From Dentipellis sp. KUC8613 (lineage: Eukaryota > Basidiomycota > Agaricomycetes > Russulales > Hericiaceae), in contig NSJX01000001.1 of assembly GCA_002286715.1 (NCBI GenBank), positions 2,471,929 to 2,535,928 on the forward strand: a DNA stretch of 64,000 nt, written 5' to 3'. Below are positions 12,031 through 21,820 of the stretch, piece by piece (position 1 is the stretch's first letter; each line of letters opens with the position of its first letter). The notes beneath the pieces are model-generated. The model was not told the DNA's origin. It did no database searches and was given only the letters and a program-made list of their open reading frames with translations. The position numbers and the translations under genes are program-made.

Positions 12031-12580
12031 CACGAAGCCACAGTCCGAACCAAAACAAGAGCAGAGCGCAACCGGAACCTAAGCCCTCCCTCTGTCCTCT
12101 TCCCTCTCCCTCCGGCCCTCTAACCCTCTACCGCTAATCCTCCTCCTTCTACTACTAATCCTCTTCCCTTCACCTCTAGCCCTTTCCCATCCATCTCCTT
12201 CCCTCTCCCTCTAACCCTCTTCCCTTGACCCCGCCACCTTTCCCTCCCAGCTCAATAAGATCCCAACCCTAACCCTAACATCGCCCATCCAACCCCACCC
12301 GTGCCCTCCTCCCCTTCCGGCGGCCACCCACCGGCGGCCGCCCCCCGCCCCAACCAGCTGAGCAGCCCAAGTCCCCGTAGCGCTCCGGTGACTCGAACTA
12401 CCCACCCCGCAGTGCCGGCACTGCGAGGCTGCTGGCCGGAGCCCGCTACAAGAATCGCCACTACGATGCTACTAACTAACTAACGTAACTACAGTATCTA
12501 CGACCGAGAAGACGATAACGAATGCAAGTGCAGAAACGGAAACAAGAACAGAAAGCAGAAAGGACGGAATTGGGATCGAG

Positions 12581-12634
12581 AACGGAAACGGCAAGCGGAA
12601 ACGGAAACGGAAACGGAAAAGGGAAACGAAACGG
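12581..12634. repeat. (GGAAAC)n microsatellite
   Basis: Imperfect tandem GGAAAC/GGAAAA hexamers, purine-rich on the plus strand. Confidence 0.75.
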
Positions 12635-12784
12635 CCACGACCGCGACAAACACAACTCTGCAATGAACGAGAAGGAGGAGACCAAGGTTGAACGTTGACG
12701 ACTTGAACATGTTGACTTGGAGGTAGTCGGTGTTGGGAACTTGCACGTCGAAGAGACTTCGGTCGAAGGAACTTGTGGAGCTGG

Positions 12785-12852
12785 AACTTGCGAGGTGTTG
12801 GAGCTTGCGAGGTGTTGGAACTTGCGAGGTGTTGGGACTGGCGGGTCTTGGT
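12785..12852. repeat. 17-bp minisatellite
   Basis: Three nearly perfect units of AACTTGCGAGGTGTTGG (12785-12801, 12802-12818, 12819-12835) and a degenerate fourth unit. Confidence 0.85.
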
Positions 12853-12954
12853 CTTGAGAAGAAACAGACATGACAATACTCACGCGGCTATCACAGTGAT
12901 TTTGGCCAAGGACCACAGCGACGACCACGCTAGCAAGCACGCCCATCTCCGAGA

Positions 12955-13040
12955 GGCTGTTGGTGTTGTCGTTGTCGGTGTCGATGTCGGTGGCGGATTG
13001 TCGATGTCGGTGTCGGTGTCGGTGTCGGTGTCGATGTCGC
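12955..13040. repeat. (GTCGGT)n microsatellite
   Basis: Run of GTCGGT hexamers with GTCGAT and GTTGTC variants. Confidence 0.8.
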
Positions 13041-13426
13041 TGCCAATTGACGTCGTATTATTTCCTTGTCGATTCGTCGGGGCCTTGAGCATTGATGTTG
13101 AAGACCTAGCTGGGAGAAGAAACCCGTTCAAAAGCAACAACCCCCGTCCTCATCGTCGACGTCTTCACCACGCACTACCCCCACGCTCGTCCTTCCACCC
13201 CCGCAAACGCACAGGACAAACCGGAAAACCGATCGGGCTTCCGTCGCGATCGGTCGCCTTCTCAGCTCCCCAAGAATGCCACGGGCATCCGCCCAACACG
13301 CCGAACCCCAAACAACGACGTACCGGGAGACTCCATCCCGGAGCTCTCCAATGTCCTCCTCTCTTGTGCCCGCTGGCGCACTCCCCACCGCGCCATGCCC
13401 GGCGCCGCGCATTGACGCGACGCCAT

Positions 13427-14419
13427 CTAGAAGGGGCAGGAGACCCGGCGGCGGCGAGGAGCGATCATCTTCGGCGAGGGCACTTCGGGCGCCTCTTGCG
13501 TAACTAGGACGGCAGGGGGTGTTTCCTCTTCCGCCTCCTCCTCGACTTCGTCCTCATCTGTAGCTTCGGGGAGCCGGAACTCCTCAAACGAGTAGGTCGA
13601 AGGGGAAGGATAAAAGTGTAACTCATCCGCGATCGAGAGCCTCGACAGCCCGTTCCTCTGGGGGACCTCGAGGAAGCCCGCCTCGGGCTGGGGCTCGTAT
13701 TGCTGCTCTTCGTCTTCCGTCAGCTCTTCGGTCAAGATGATGGCGGGGACGATCTGGATTTGCTCTTCGGGAATGATGAAGCCGGCGGGGCCCAGCGCGG
13801 GGGGCGCGAGGTGCCCGGGCGACGGGAGCACGCGCCAGGGCCCGCGGCGCAGGTCGACGAAGGGGCGCATGGGCTGCTCGATGTCGTCGGCGAAGAAGAA
13901 GAGCTGGTCGCACGGCTCGAGCATGCGCTCGACCTCGACCTCCTCGCTGTCCTGATCCTCGGAGGGGGCGCGTCCGCCGTTGTCATCCTCCGAGGACCCA
14001 TCGACGCTGAGGCTGAGGCTGAGCTCCGGGACGTCCAGCGACTCGAGGATGGCGGTGTCGAGCTCGAGCTTGGAGGCTGGGATGTCCGGGTAGTAGGCGA
14101 TGCCGGTGGACTCCTTGTTGAACGGAACCCACTCCGTGATTTCGGTCCAGACTGGCGGGTGGGTTTCGTATCAGCGACTGAGACATGTGGTGGAAGGGGG
14201 AGGGGACGTGAAGGAAGAGAGTGAGGACTTACGTGCTGTGGTGAAGTTCTCCGAGCTCCGGGGTGCGAGCGCCCTGGATACGAAGAACGACACTGAAAAG
14301 CTAGTGATGAAGATAGTCCATACCATCGAGATGAAGGTGACGAAGGTGTTGAAGACCGTCATGGTCACCTCGGAGGGTTGGATCATGGTCGACATCGTGC
14401 AGGGTTGCAACCAGTGCAA
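13427..14419 (-). CDS. Hypothetical single-pass acidic protein
   Basis: Two exons (14233-14419 and 13427-14151) join in phase to 303 residues. The N-terminal part has one strong hydrophobic segment (VFNTFVTFISMVWTIFITSFSVSFFVS), then EITEWVPFNKESTG. The rest is acidic and proline-rich, with a conserved-looking core (ERMLEPCDQLFFFADDI, MRPFVDLRRGPWRVLPSPG, FIIPEEQIQIVPAIILTEEL). It ends in a basic cluster (PRRRRVSCPF) after a long Glu/Asp stretch. I do not recognise the family. The topology suggests a membrane-anchored protein with a disordered tail. An in-frame ATG eight codons later is an alternative start. Good codon periodicity and clean splice sites argue it is real. Confidence 0.65.
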
Positions 14420-14961
14420 GTAGTAGAAGGTGTGGATAGAGGATGGGGATGTGCTCGAAGGCGGGGGTTTGCAGCTTTAGAGCGGGGTGCAACAAGTACG
14501 AGTGCAAGATGTGATGCCGCCCTAGAGGATGAGAGGAAGGGCTATATCAGCGAGGTTTCAATTTCGTCTATAATCTGGCCTGGGGGCTGCATCGGTATAA
14601 GTGCCCAGTAGACTCGGCTGACAGGCCTCGACTGCATCTTGACGGTCAATCTGTTGTGTTAGGGTAGACAGAGCAACCACACCCGCTTCGGCTACAAAGT
14701 GGCGTGTATTAGATCATGACATGTAAGAAGTTGATAGAAGAGTAGGAAAAAATGTGGCAATGCAGTATATGGCTGGTTTTACAGTGTGTAAGTGGACGTG
14801 TACAACATATGATAGAAATGCAGAACAAAAAAAAAGACGAAGAAAAGGCGGTCCATGATCCGACTATTAGGACGTGTGTAGCAATGCGATAAGAATGTGG
14901 GAAAAGTAACGTGTCATAAAAGGCGTGAGGTGTAATGCGTGAAGGAGAGCGGCGTCCGCGT
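14420..14961. other. Intergenic spacer
   Basis: Between the hypothetical acidic gene's 5' side and the 3' end of the Rds1-like gene, both on the minus strand. AT-richer than its surroundings with an A-run near 14,828. No gene seen. Confidence 0.4.
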
Positions 14962-17554
14962 TCAGCCGGCCTGGTAAATGGCGGGTCCGGCGACGATGTG
15001 CGGCTCGATCTGCGACAGGTTGTAGGGCGTCACGAACGGGGCGGCGTCAGTCACGAGGATGAACCTATGTGCGAAGAGTCAGAAGGTGGAGTTGACTCGG
15101 GACGAATGCCAACAGGGACGTACATAGTGTCGTTAGCCACAGGGAACAGCCCGTCATCAAAGACGAAACCACCAGGTTGCTCGGTCGAGCCCGATGCCCC
15201 ATTGATGTTATTGAGCGGGGTGAACGTGATGTTCAGCTCGGATATCCAAGCCACGAACTGAGATGCGACGTCAGCGTCGATAAGTAAAGTCGATAAGATA
15301 CAAGCGGCGCGAAGAACGAACCTGAGGCGCCCCAGCGGACGAGTTGGTCGTAAACGAATTGTTGAATCCAACCTGCTGGCCGGGCGTGTCCCAGTTGAGG
15401 AACACCTCTCTGCCGGGGAAGGAGACATGCGTCCGGTTTTCGGTAATGGCATGCGCCGTCGTGTTGTCGAGTGGGATGTCAGGCCAGAATGGATTGTTCT
15501 GGCCACGAGTAAGAGATGAGAAAAAGCGATCCGACGACGGAGATGCAGGACGATACGTACCTGGATGAGCAGCGCCGGGTAGTTCTGCCACTCGATATTC
15601 GGGTTCCCTACAGGGCAAGTCGAGATGATCGGGGCCAACAACGTCCATTGCATATTTTGCGTGATGACGGGAACGAAAGCACTCTGAAAGACGAGAATAA
15701 GTAGCCGCCTTGTTGTGACTATGCAGAAGAACCTACCGGCAAGGGGAAGATGCCTTCTAGCTGACGGAATATGTTCTGCTGACGGCTCTCCACGGCAACG
15801 GTTTGGAGCAGCAGCTGCGCTACATCTTGCGCGTCGAGATGGGACAGGAAGCCCAACGTGCCGGATTCGCCCACCCGAGTAATCTACGGAAACAAGTAAG
15901 TCATTCGATGTAAACATTATGAACAAACAAGCGCGCCTTTTGGCTGTAGTCAATGAACGCGCGCACGTCTGTAAACTCAGGGAACGTGTAGTTGCACGGC
16001 TGAGAGATGTTGGCTATCCAGGCGCTCAAGTGAGTCGACGGCCCACTCCAAATGATCTTCAGACTCACGAGATAAGATATTCTGCAAAAGCTGGACATGA
16101 TCCAACTCCTGCGCCACCAAGAACTGAATCAAGGCGACGTCATTAGGGCCCAACCCCGCCGCCTGGAAGTCGCCAAGGCCGAAACGATCCAACCCGAATT
16201 GGAACAAGCTAAGCTCCAGGATCTCCTGCTGCAGCGCCAAGTTCAGGCTCTGGAAGTCGTATTCGGATTGCGGCCTGTACTGAGGGGTCGTATTGAGACC
16301 AATACCACCTGCAGGGCCGACGACGGGAGTTGGAGACGGCGCAATCGAAGCCGATATCGTCGGGCCTGGCCCGATCGTTCCCGTGCCAGTTATGCCGGAG
16401 ACTGTGGTCACAGACGACGAAGGGGGGATAGGGGTGGAAGAGGACGGCACGCTGCCTGGCGGAGGGACAGGGAGCGAAGTGACGACGACTGGAATGGTCG
16501 TTGTGATCGTGCCGGACACGAAGACCGAGCCTGTGCTGGACGGGGCCTCTGACGCTGGGGTGCTTGTAATGACGATGGGGATAGTAGCGGTAACGGACCC
16601 GGAGACCGACAAGGAAGCCGTCGTGATGATAGTCGGGGTCGGGCTGCTCGTTGCGTTGACGCTGGATGGGACGACAGGGACAGAGGACGTGACGGTCCCA
16701 GAGACTGAGATTGTACTGGAGGGCTCGACCGGGACCGTGGTAGTGAGTGTGGTCGACGTCTGCGACTCGGTTCCGCTAGCGGAGGAAGATGCGACCGACA
16801 CGGAGGACGTGCTCGACTCGGATACCGAAGACGACGCACCCGATTCAGACACCGAGGAGGATACCCCCGACCCAGTTGCAGAAGCAGATACACTCGACTC
16901 GGTCACTGAGGCGGATGCACTCGACTCGGAGACCGACGACGATGCGCCTGACTCGGAAGCTGACGACGACGCGCCCGATTCCGAAGCCGACGAAGTGATA
17001 GATGCCTCCGAGGCTGAGGAACTGGCGGACGCAGAGCCAGATTCCGTCCCACTGGTGGAAACAGAGACGGTGGTGGTGATCGAAGAAGTCGCTGTGACGA
17101 CTGAAGTGATCGACTTCGATATCTCTGTCGTCAACGTGGATGACACTGGAGTCTCTGTAGTGAGAGTCGTGGACGGCGGGGAGACGGGAAGAGAGGACAC
17201 CGAAGTCGTCGTGAAAGAAATGACCGAGTCTGTCAGGCTTGTACTCGCCTCGGTTGAGCTCGACTCCGGGGAGGCGGTAGACGATTCCGGAGGAGTCGTA
17301 TCGCTTGTCGTCGCCGTATCTGTAGCAGCTGTACTAACCGAGGTGGTCACCTCCGTTGTCGCCGTCGCCGTTTCAGTTGCGGTGGTAGTGACCGGCGCCG
17401 TAGTCGTCACGTCCGTCGTTGCAGTGTCAGTGGCGATAGTAACGGCTGGAGTGGTTGTCGTCACAACTGTAGTATCCTGGCGGCGAAGGGGTCCGGGCAG
17501 AGCCGCCACGAAGGCGACGCTGGCGAGGACGTTGAAGATCCCCTGGAGGAGCAT
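14962..17554 (-). CDS. Rds1-like ferritin-fold secreted protein with Ser/Thr-rich region
   Basis: A large first exon reads a signal peptide (MLLQGIFNVLASVAFVAALPGP) and about 370 residues of Thr/Ser/Val-rich sequence with repeated SESGASSS-type units. The Rds1/ferritin-like domain follows: SEYDFQSLNLALQQEILELSLFQFGL, LIQFLVAQELDHVQLLQNIL, CNYTFPEFTDVRAFIDYSQK, ITRVGESGTLGFLSHL, MQWTLLAPIISTCPVGNP and IEWQNYPALLIQ. Further short exons end in IEPHIVAGPAIYQAG. The E and ExxH residues of the helices fit a di-metal ferritin-like fold. S. pombe rds1 is a stress-response gene; here function is inferred only. One intron (15884-15936) appears to begin with GC rather than GT. Total length is about 750 residues; the Ser/Thr tract is far longer than in short relatives and is probably heavily O-glycosylated. 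Confidence 0.8.
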
Positions 17555-18481
17555 GCTGGGTAGAAACAGCTGCGGGGGACGAGCGTGGGGCTACCTGCTG
17601 CGAACATCGGTGACTTATGAGGGACGAGTCCGAGGAGCTGTTCATGATGACGTTCGCTATGATGAAACGATGTCACTACACGCCAACTGCGAGTTAGGAG
17701 GCGAATACGAGGACGATCGGGAATAATCTCTCGCATTATTTCTCTTCTGTCAAAAACCGATCCAGAATAAGCGAAAGGGTCGGGAAAAGGATGGAAAGCA
17801 TTACCTGAGCCGTTCAACATAAATGGCATAAGCATGATAAAGAGTTTCAGCATGCTAGCACAGGCGATCTTGTAATAGGCCTGCGGCCAAGGTAGGCTTC
17901 GTCAGAGTATCGCAGCAGTATCTAAGCCGAGATCTCGCTTTAGTCGGGTGGATCTTCTTATCAGCACTGATTTGTAGAGGGGAAGGCAGGGAATCACGAG
18001 CATGCTCGAAATCCAGAAGCGAGCTCGCGGAGTCGATGGCCAGCCACCTGGACTGGTCGTCAACGGTAAGTCAGGCAAACCCACAAAAGCCTACATATTG
18101 GTCCTTCTGAAAGCACAGCAAGATCCTCAGCATAGTACGGAGACCATTTTCCCTTGCTTGACGGTTTTCAACTGCGACTACTTTACGTGAGCACAAATTA
18201 TACCCCATAGCCCCTGTTCTTACCACACGCACTGGGCAATCGGGGCCGAGTCCAGATGTCTGTGGACGATTTGCTCCGCTCTTGCTGCGCAGCGTGAGTG
18301 AAGAACAGGTCCAGACGTCCGGTGACTTCGAGAGGGACTCTGACTAGCTGCGTCCATTGCCAGGGTATGGATGAAGTACGAAATAGTCATGGCTTGCGGC
18401 AACGGATCCGAATGGCCTGGTTTCTTATGATCGGGACAGGAGCACAAGTATCATATATGGGTAGAATGGCAAGGAGTGCAA
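17555..18481. other. Intergenic, Rds1-like 5' side to tRNA-Leu
   Basis: Contains the promoter of the minus-strand Rds1-like gene. No further gene supported; frames are short and unpatterned. Confidence 0.4.
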
Positions 18482-18613
18482 GGCGAGATGGCCGAGCGGT
18501 CTAAGGCGCCAGACTAAGGTCAAGTGACCAGCATTCAGTTGAGTGCTCAAATTAGGAAGTCCTCCTTCCTAATCTGGTCCGAAAGGGCGTGGGTTCGAAT
18601 CCCACTCTCGTCA
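18482..18613 (+). tRNA. tRNA-Leu(AAG), intron-containing
   Basis: The acceptor stem GGCGAGA pairs with TCTCGTC followed by discriminator A. The D-arm reads TGGCCGAGCGGTCTAAGGC. The anticodon stem CCAGA/TCTGG encloses a loop starting CTAAGG, giving anticodon AAG. About 52 bases of intron follow position 37. A long class II variable arm (TCCGAAAGGGC) and the T-arm GTGGGTTCGAATCCCAC complete a leucine tRNA. The intron can fold into a 9-bp hairpin (ATTAGGAAG/CTTCCTAAT). A second copy with the same layout lies at 30,341. Confidence 0.93.
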
Positions 18614-18616
18614 AAG

Positions 18617-18622
18617 TTTTTT
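18617..18622 (+). terminator. Pol III T-run
   Basis: Six T residues four bases after the discriminator base of tRNA-Leu(AAG); the usual RNA polymerase III stop signal. Confidence 0.8.
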
Positions 18623-19311
18623 CATGGTCGCGTGTGGTTTTCCATAGACTTGCAACTGGGGTGCCACTGACTGTTCTGCAATTGTTCGAAGCAGTCCCAA
18701 CAGTCATATAATGTCCTAACACTTAGCCTATTCTGTGGATCTGCATACACCTTCACATTTGAGAGAGAATACACCATCAAATAGGTGACGCGGACTCGGA
18801 CTCGCGGCGCCGGCCGCGTCACAACCCATGCCAAGGTCTGACAGCCCCATGGTGCCTGTATCGCTCGCTGTCCGCAGCCAAGAGACGTCTGCAATTTCGC
18901 ACTCGAGTCACTGTTGATGTGCCTGCAAGACATTGCCGAGAATCCGCGTGTTGTCCGTTTCGTTCCGATGACTATACTTCCAGCGCCTTCGGCGCAACAT
19001 CAGTGCACCACTGCACATGCTCGTTTCAGCCGTAGACTAGTTATCTTGAATGGATTTCCATTGCTTTGCACTATCCCGCTGATGTCGCAACACGACACAA
19101 ACGAGGCGAACGCGTCAGGTTTCTGCAAGGGACGAGTAAATTTTAACATTCAAGCGCGCTCTGAGACTGCGAAACTGATTGAGAACCATGGAGAAAGCTC
19201 GCCGACATGGCTGTGTAGATGTACCTTTCGTCGCATGTAAAACATATAAATGCGCACTGAAGTGGAAGGCTGACTGCAACGCACCTCTGGCCATCAGCTA
19301 AACAGACGAAG
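18623..19311. other. Spacer between tRNA-Leu and YCII gene
   Basis: No gene supported. The 3' end carries the core promoter of the YCII-related gene. Confidence 0.4.
19245..19250 (+). promoter_or_regulatory. TATA box, YCII gene copy 1
   Basis: TATAAA 62 bases before the ATG. The paralogue at 31,739 has TATAAAAG at a very similar distance, which supports both. Confidence 0.6.
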
Positions 19312-19828
19312 ATGAGCAACACCTCCACAGGCCCTACCAAGCGAACCTACATCGTGTGGGCTCGCGATTACACCGACCCCGAATGCTGGAGTCGCAGGGA
19401 GGCTGCGACGCCCGAGCATCTGCACAACGTCGCGACCAAGTGGGAAAAGGATTTCTTGAGTTCGTCGCCTCTTCGCTCCATGAGACCCGAATCACTGAAT
19501 CTCGCGTACCTTTCATTGCAGAGGTAGCCGGAGTGACCATTCCTGAGCAATACGCGAACGTTCCTGCAGCGGAAAAGCGCTGGAACGGATCGCTCGTCAT
19601 AGGAAAGACCGAAAGTCTCGAGGCGATGTGGGATCTGGTGAAATCCGACGCTTACTACAGGAACAACGTGGTCAGTACCTTCGCAGAAGAGACCTATAAC
19701 ATACTGATTTATCGCGTTGACAGTGGGACAAAGATGCTATCGTAGTCATGGAGTTTTTCCCGGTGACTGCGTTGGCTGACCCCGGGCCCTTGATACTTCC
19801 GGAAGTTGCGCCGGCGGCAGGAAATTAG
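19312..19828 (+). CDS. YCII-related domain protein (copy 1)
   Basis: Three exons (19312-19459, 19522-19670, 19724-19828) give 133 residues. The order is that of a YCII-related dimeric alpha-beta barrel: a first strand YIVWARDYTDPECWSRR, a helix with TPEHLHNVATKW, then KRWNGSLVIGKTESLEAMWDLVKSDAYYRNNVWDKDAIVVMEFFPV, which matches the family's 'GS..I..AES.E...L...DPY...GVWD' signature. YCII-like proteins include small enzymes with no cofactor; the role here is unknown. The paralogue at 31.7 kb has the same intron positions and the same lengths for exons 2 and 3. It is flanked by the two tRNA-Leu genes of its set. Confidence 0.8.
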
Positions 19829-20313
19829 GAGATGAATGCATCGTGTTAATTCAGATAGGATTTTACCTAGAACCTTGCCTAGACGTTCGACCTCTTCGCA
19901 TAGTGTAGGACTGCAAAGAACTCAGCACACGATAATAGTTGAAGTACAGCAAAGGATACATACATGTTCTCGTCTAATATCAGAACCGTTGAATGCTTGA
20001 TTCGTCTGCGGGTCATTTCATTTCTCCGCCAACAGCTCACCGACCTAGGAAGAGTCGTGCCTCCAAGGACCATTGAAGACTGGCATCGGTTCCGTGCTCA
20101 TGAGCCATGTTCACATTGAAGACATACCCGGATTACTCTCGTTACCTGTGTCTTGGCACTGCGTCCTACCGTATACTGGAAGAAAAGAATCAGTGGCGAT
20201 TGCTTGGTGGACGGATGCAATGGATGTCCGTGGACTCATAACGGACGTCGGGCTGGAAAGTATGTTTGTCGTATCGCAAGCGATATGAAACCAAAAGATA
20301 GTTATGGAAATAA
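19829..20313. other. Spacer between YCII gene copy 1 and tRNA-Leu(CAG)
   Basis: No gene supported; short frames only. Confidence 0.4.
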
Positions 20314-20401
20314 GGCGATATGGCCGAGCGGTCTAAGGCGCCAGAATCAGGCTTGTTCTATCTGGTCCGAAAGGGCGTGGGTTCGAATCCCACTGTCGTC
20401 A
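20314..20401 (+). tRNA. tRNA-Leu(CAG), short intron
   Basis: The acceptor GGCGATA pairs with TGTCGTC (one U-G pair) plus discriminator A. The D-arm and T-arm are identical to the AAG tRNA. The anticodon stem CCAGA/TCTGG encloses ATCAGG, giving anticodon CAG. About eight extra bases follow position 37 (CTTGTTCTA region), taken as a very short intron. A class II variable arm is present. Confidence 0.9.
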
Positions 20402-20402
20402 C

Positions 20403-20414
20403 TTTTGATTTTTT
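20403..20414 (+). terminator. Pol III T-runs
   Basis: TTTT at 20403-20406 and TTTTTT at 20409-20414 directly after tRNA-Leu(CAG). Confidence 0.75.
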
Positions 20415-20542
20415 GGCCCAGCGCCGTGACGTAGTTACCCGGACCCGGGTGTGCTCGTGGGAAGAGGTCGCCGGGTCGTTTGCGCCTTCCAGAGGTTCCA
20501 GAGGAGCTCGTTCTCCTTGTCGCCTCTGCATCATCGTTCGTT

Positions 20543-21159
20543 ATGTTTTCAGCATTCAGGCGCACAGTCGTACGTGCCAAGAATTCTCAGAAATCTTTTT
20601 ACTGACAGTTGCAACAAAATCACCAGCCTCAACTTTCTATCTTGTGAGTCCTTAGGGCCTTCGTGTAGTGCTTCCTACTCATGCGTCGTGTAGCCATAAT
20701 TCTGCCTCGCCTCCCTCCATCAAGGCACTGGCACAGTTGCAGTCTGCCCTCACGCAACCCTTCCCACCCGGGAAGCCGAATGCGAAACCCCTGAAGTTCG
20801 ACCTTGACGTGGTTCAGGATACTCCTCCCACTGCTGACCAAATAAGGACCATCATGAGCTATCTTCCAACGGGCGGGGCAGAGGACCCCACAGACCCTCA
20901 ACACGTAGCAAATTTCCTCTCGAGCCATCCTTCGTCTCCCTCGCTTCCCGACAGGCCCCATAACGCCGAAGGTCTTGCACGTTTGGCTGCTAAGAACCCC
21001 CACTCCGTGAAGTGGCCGATCATCGTCGATTGGACCACCGGTCATGCGAGTGTGGGAGACCCGGAAGGTGCCTCTAAGATCTTAGAGATTCTGCGAAAGA
21101 GGAGGGATGGCGAGATCAAGGACGAGGATGATTACAAGCCGAAAGGATGGTTCTCATGA
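20543..21159 (+). CDS. FMP46: Mitochondrial redox protein FMP46-like (DUF1687)
   Basis: Three exons (20543-20569, 20609-20643, 20694-21159) join to 175 residues. The start MFSAFRRTVLQQNHQ looks like a mitochondrial leader. LSIFHNSASPPSIKALAQL begins the thioredoxin-like fold of the fungal DUF1687/Fmp46 family. Then come LKFDLDVVQDTPPTADQIRTIMSYLP, VKWPIIVDWTTGHASVGDPEG and a charged C-terminus ending YKPKGWFS. The Fmp46 family is described as putative redox proteins of mitochondria; no CxxC pair is visible here. The first two exons are tiny and were found by continuing the conserved LSIFHN block upstream in phase. Only about 140 bases separate the start from the upstream tRNA gene. Confidence 0.82.
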
Positions 21160-21820
21160 AATGTAGGCGTACGTGCTTGACTTCTTTTCTCTACTCCTTG
21201 CTCACGGAAACTCACAGAATACTCTGCAGCTCCTCGATGTGGACGTGTATCAAGGATTATGTATCATAGGTGCGCTTCCCGGATGCTTCCGTCGATCCTC
21301 ATCATGACAATCTGACTCAGTTTCTCTAGTTGTATCTGCTCTTCGAGTGTGCTTCTGTAAATTGATAATGTACGTTTCCATACTTGCCTGAGTACTCGTC
21401 GTCGCTCGTGAAAGTCTCCTACTTTACAGCCTCGATTCACGACCATACTCACCGTAATCTGTTCCCAGGCAAAAAGACGTTACTCATACTTCTATAGGGT
21501 CCTCGTATGCTCCAGTACATCCATGTATTCTCTCAGCTTTCACGTTCAACTTCGAGCACGTTCTTGGACGACGATGGATTCCTTTTGCCAGCTGTGGTCG
21601 CGATCACCTGATCTGAGGGATGTGTCATGTGACCGTTTCGTGAATTCCGCGCAGGCCACAGTTGCAGCGGGGTTCAATGTCGCGTATTGTCAGCCCGTTC
21701 TTTCTTTCCCGCTCTCCTCACCGCTCCGCCCGTACCCGTGTGTCTTCGCGATATCTAATGTTCTTGGTTTCTTGAATCATCCCGATCACCTAGACGCACT
21801 CACACGCCATCCGGACGCTC
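21160..21820. other. Intergenic spacer
   Basis: Between FMP46 and the next plus-strand gene. No supported gene; a pyrimidine-rich stretch at 21,690-21,730 may belong to the downstream promoter. Confidence 0.4.

Larger units (their letters stand above)
11654..13426. other. Repeat-rich spacer
   Basis: No supported gene. The stretch is a mosaic of simple repeats listed separately, plus CT-rich sequence at 12,080-12,250 containing a two-unit telomere-like AACCCTAACCCTAAC at 12,265-12,279. Frames open through the repeats on both strands (for example 12,773-13,507) have only repeat-derived composition. Confidence 0.5.

Noticed and set aside
15051..15953. 300-codon minus frame through several Rds1-like exons
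   Set aside because: It crosses introns; only segments of it are in the coding frame, and the spliced model explains the conserved blocks better.
16293..17726. 477-codon plus-strand open frame
   Set aside because: It is the antisense of the Ser/Thr/Val repeat region of the Rds1-like gene; its acidic composition is forced by the repeats.
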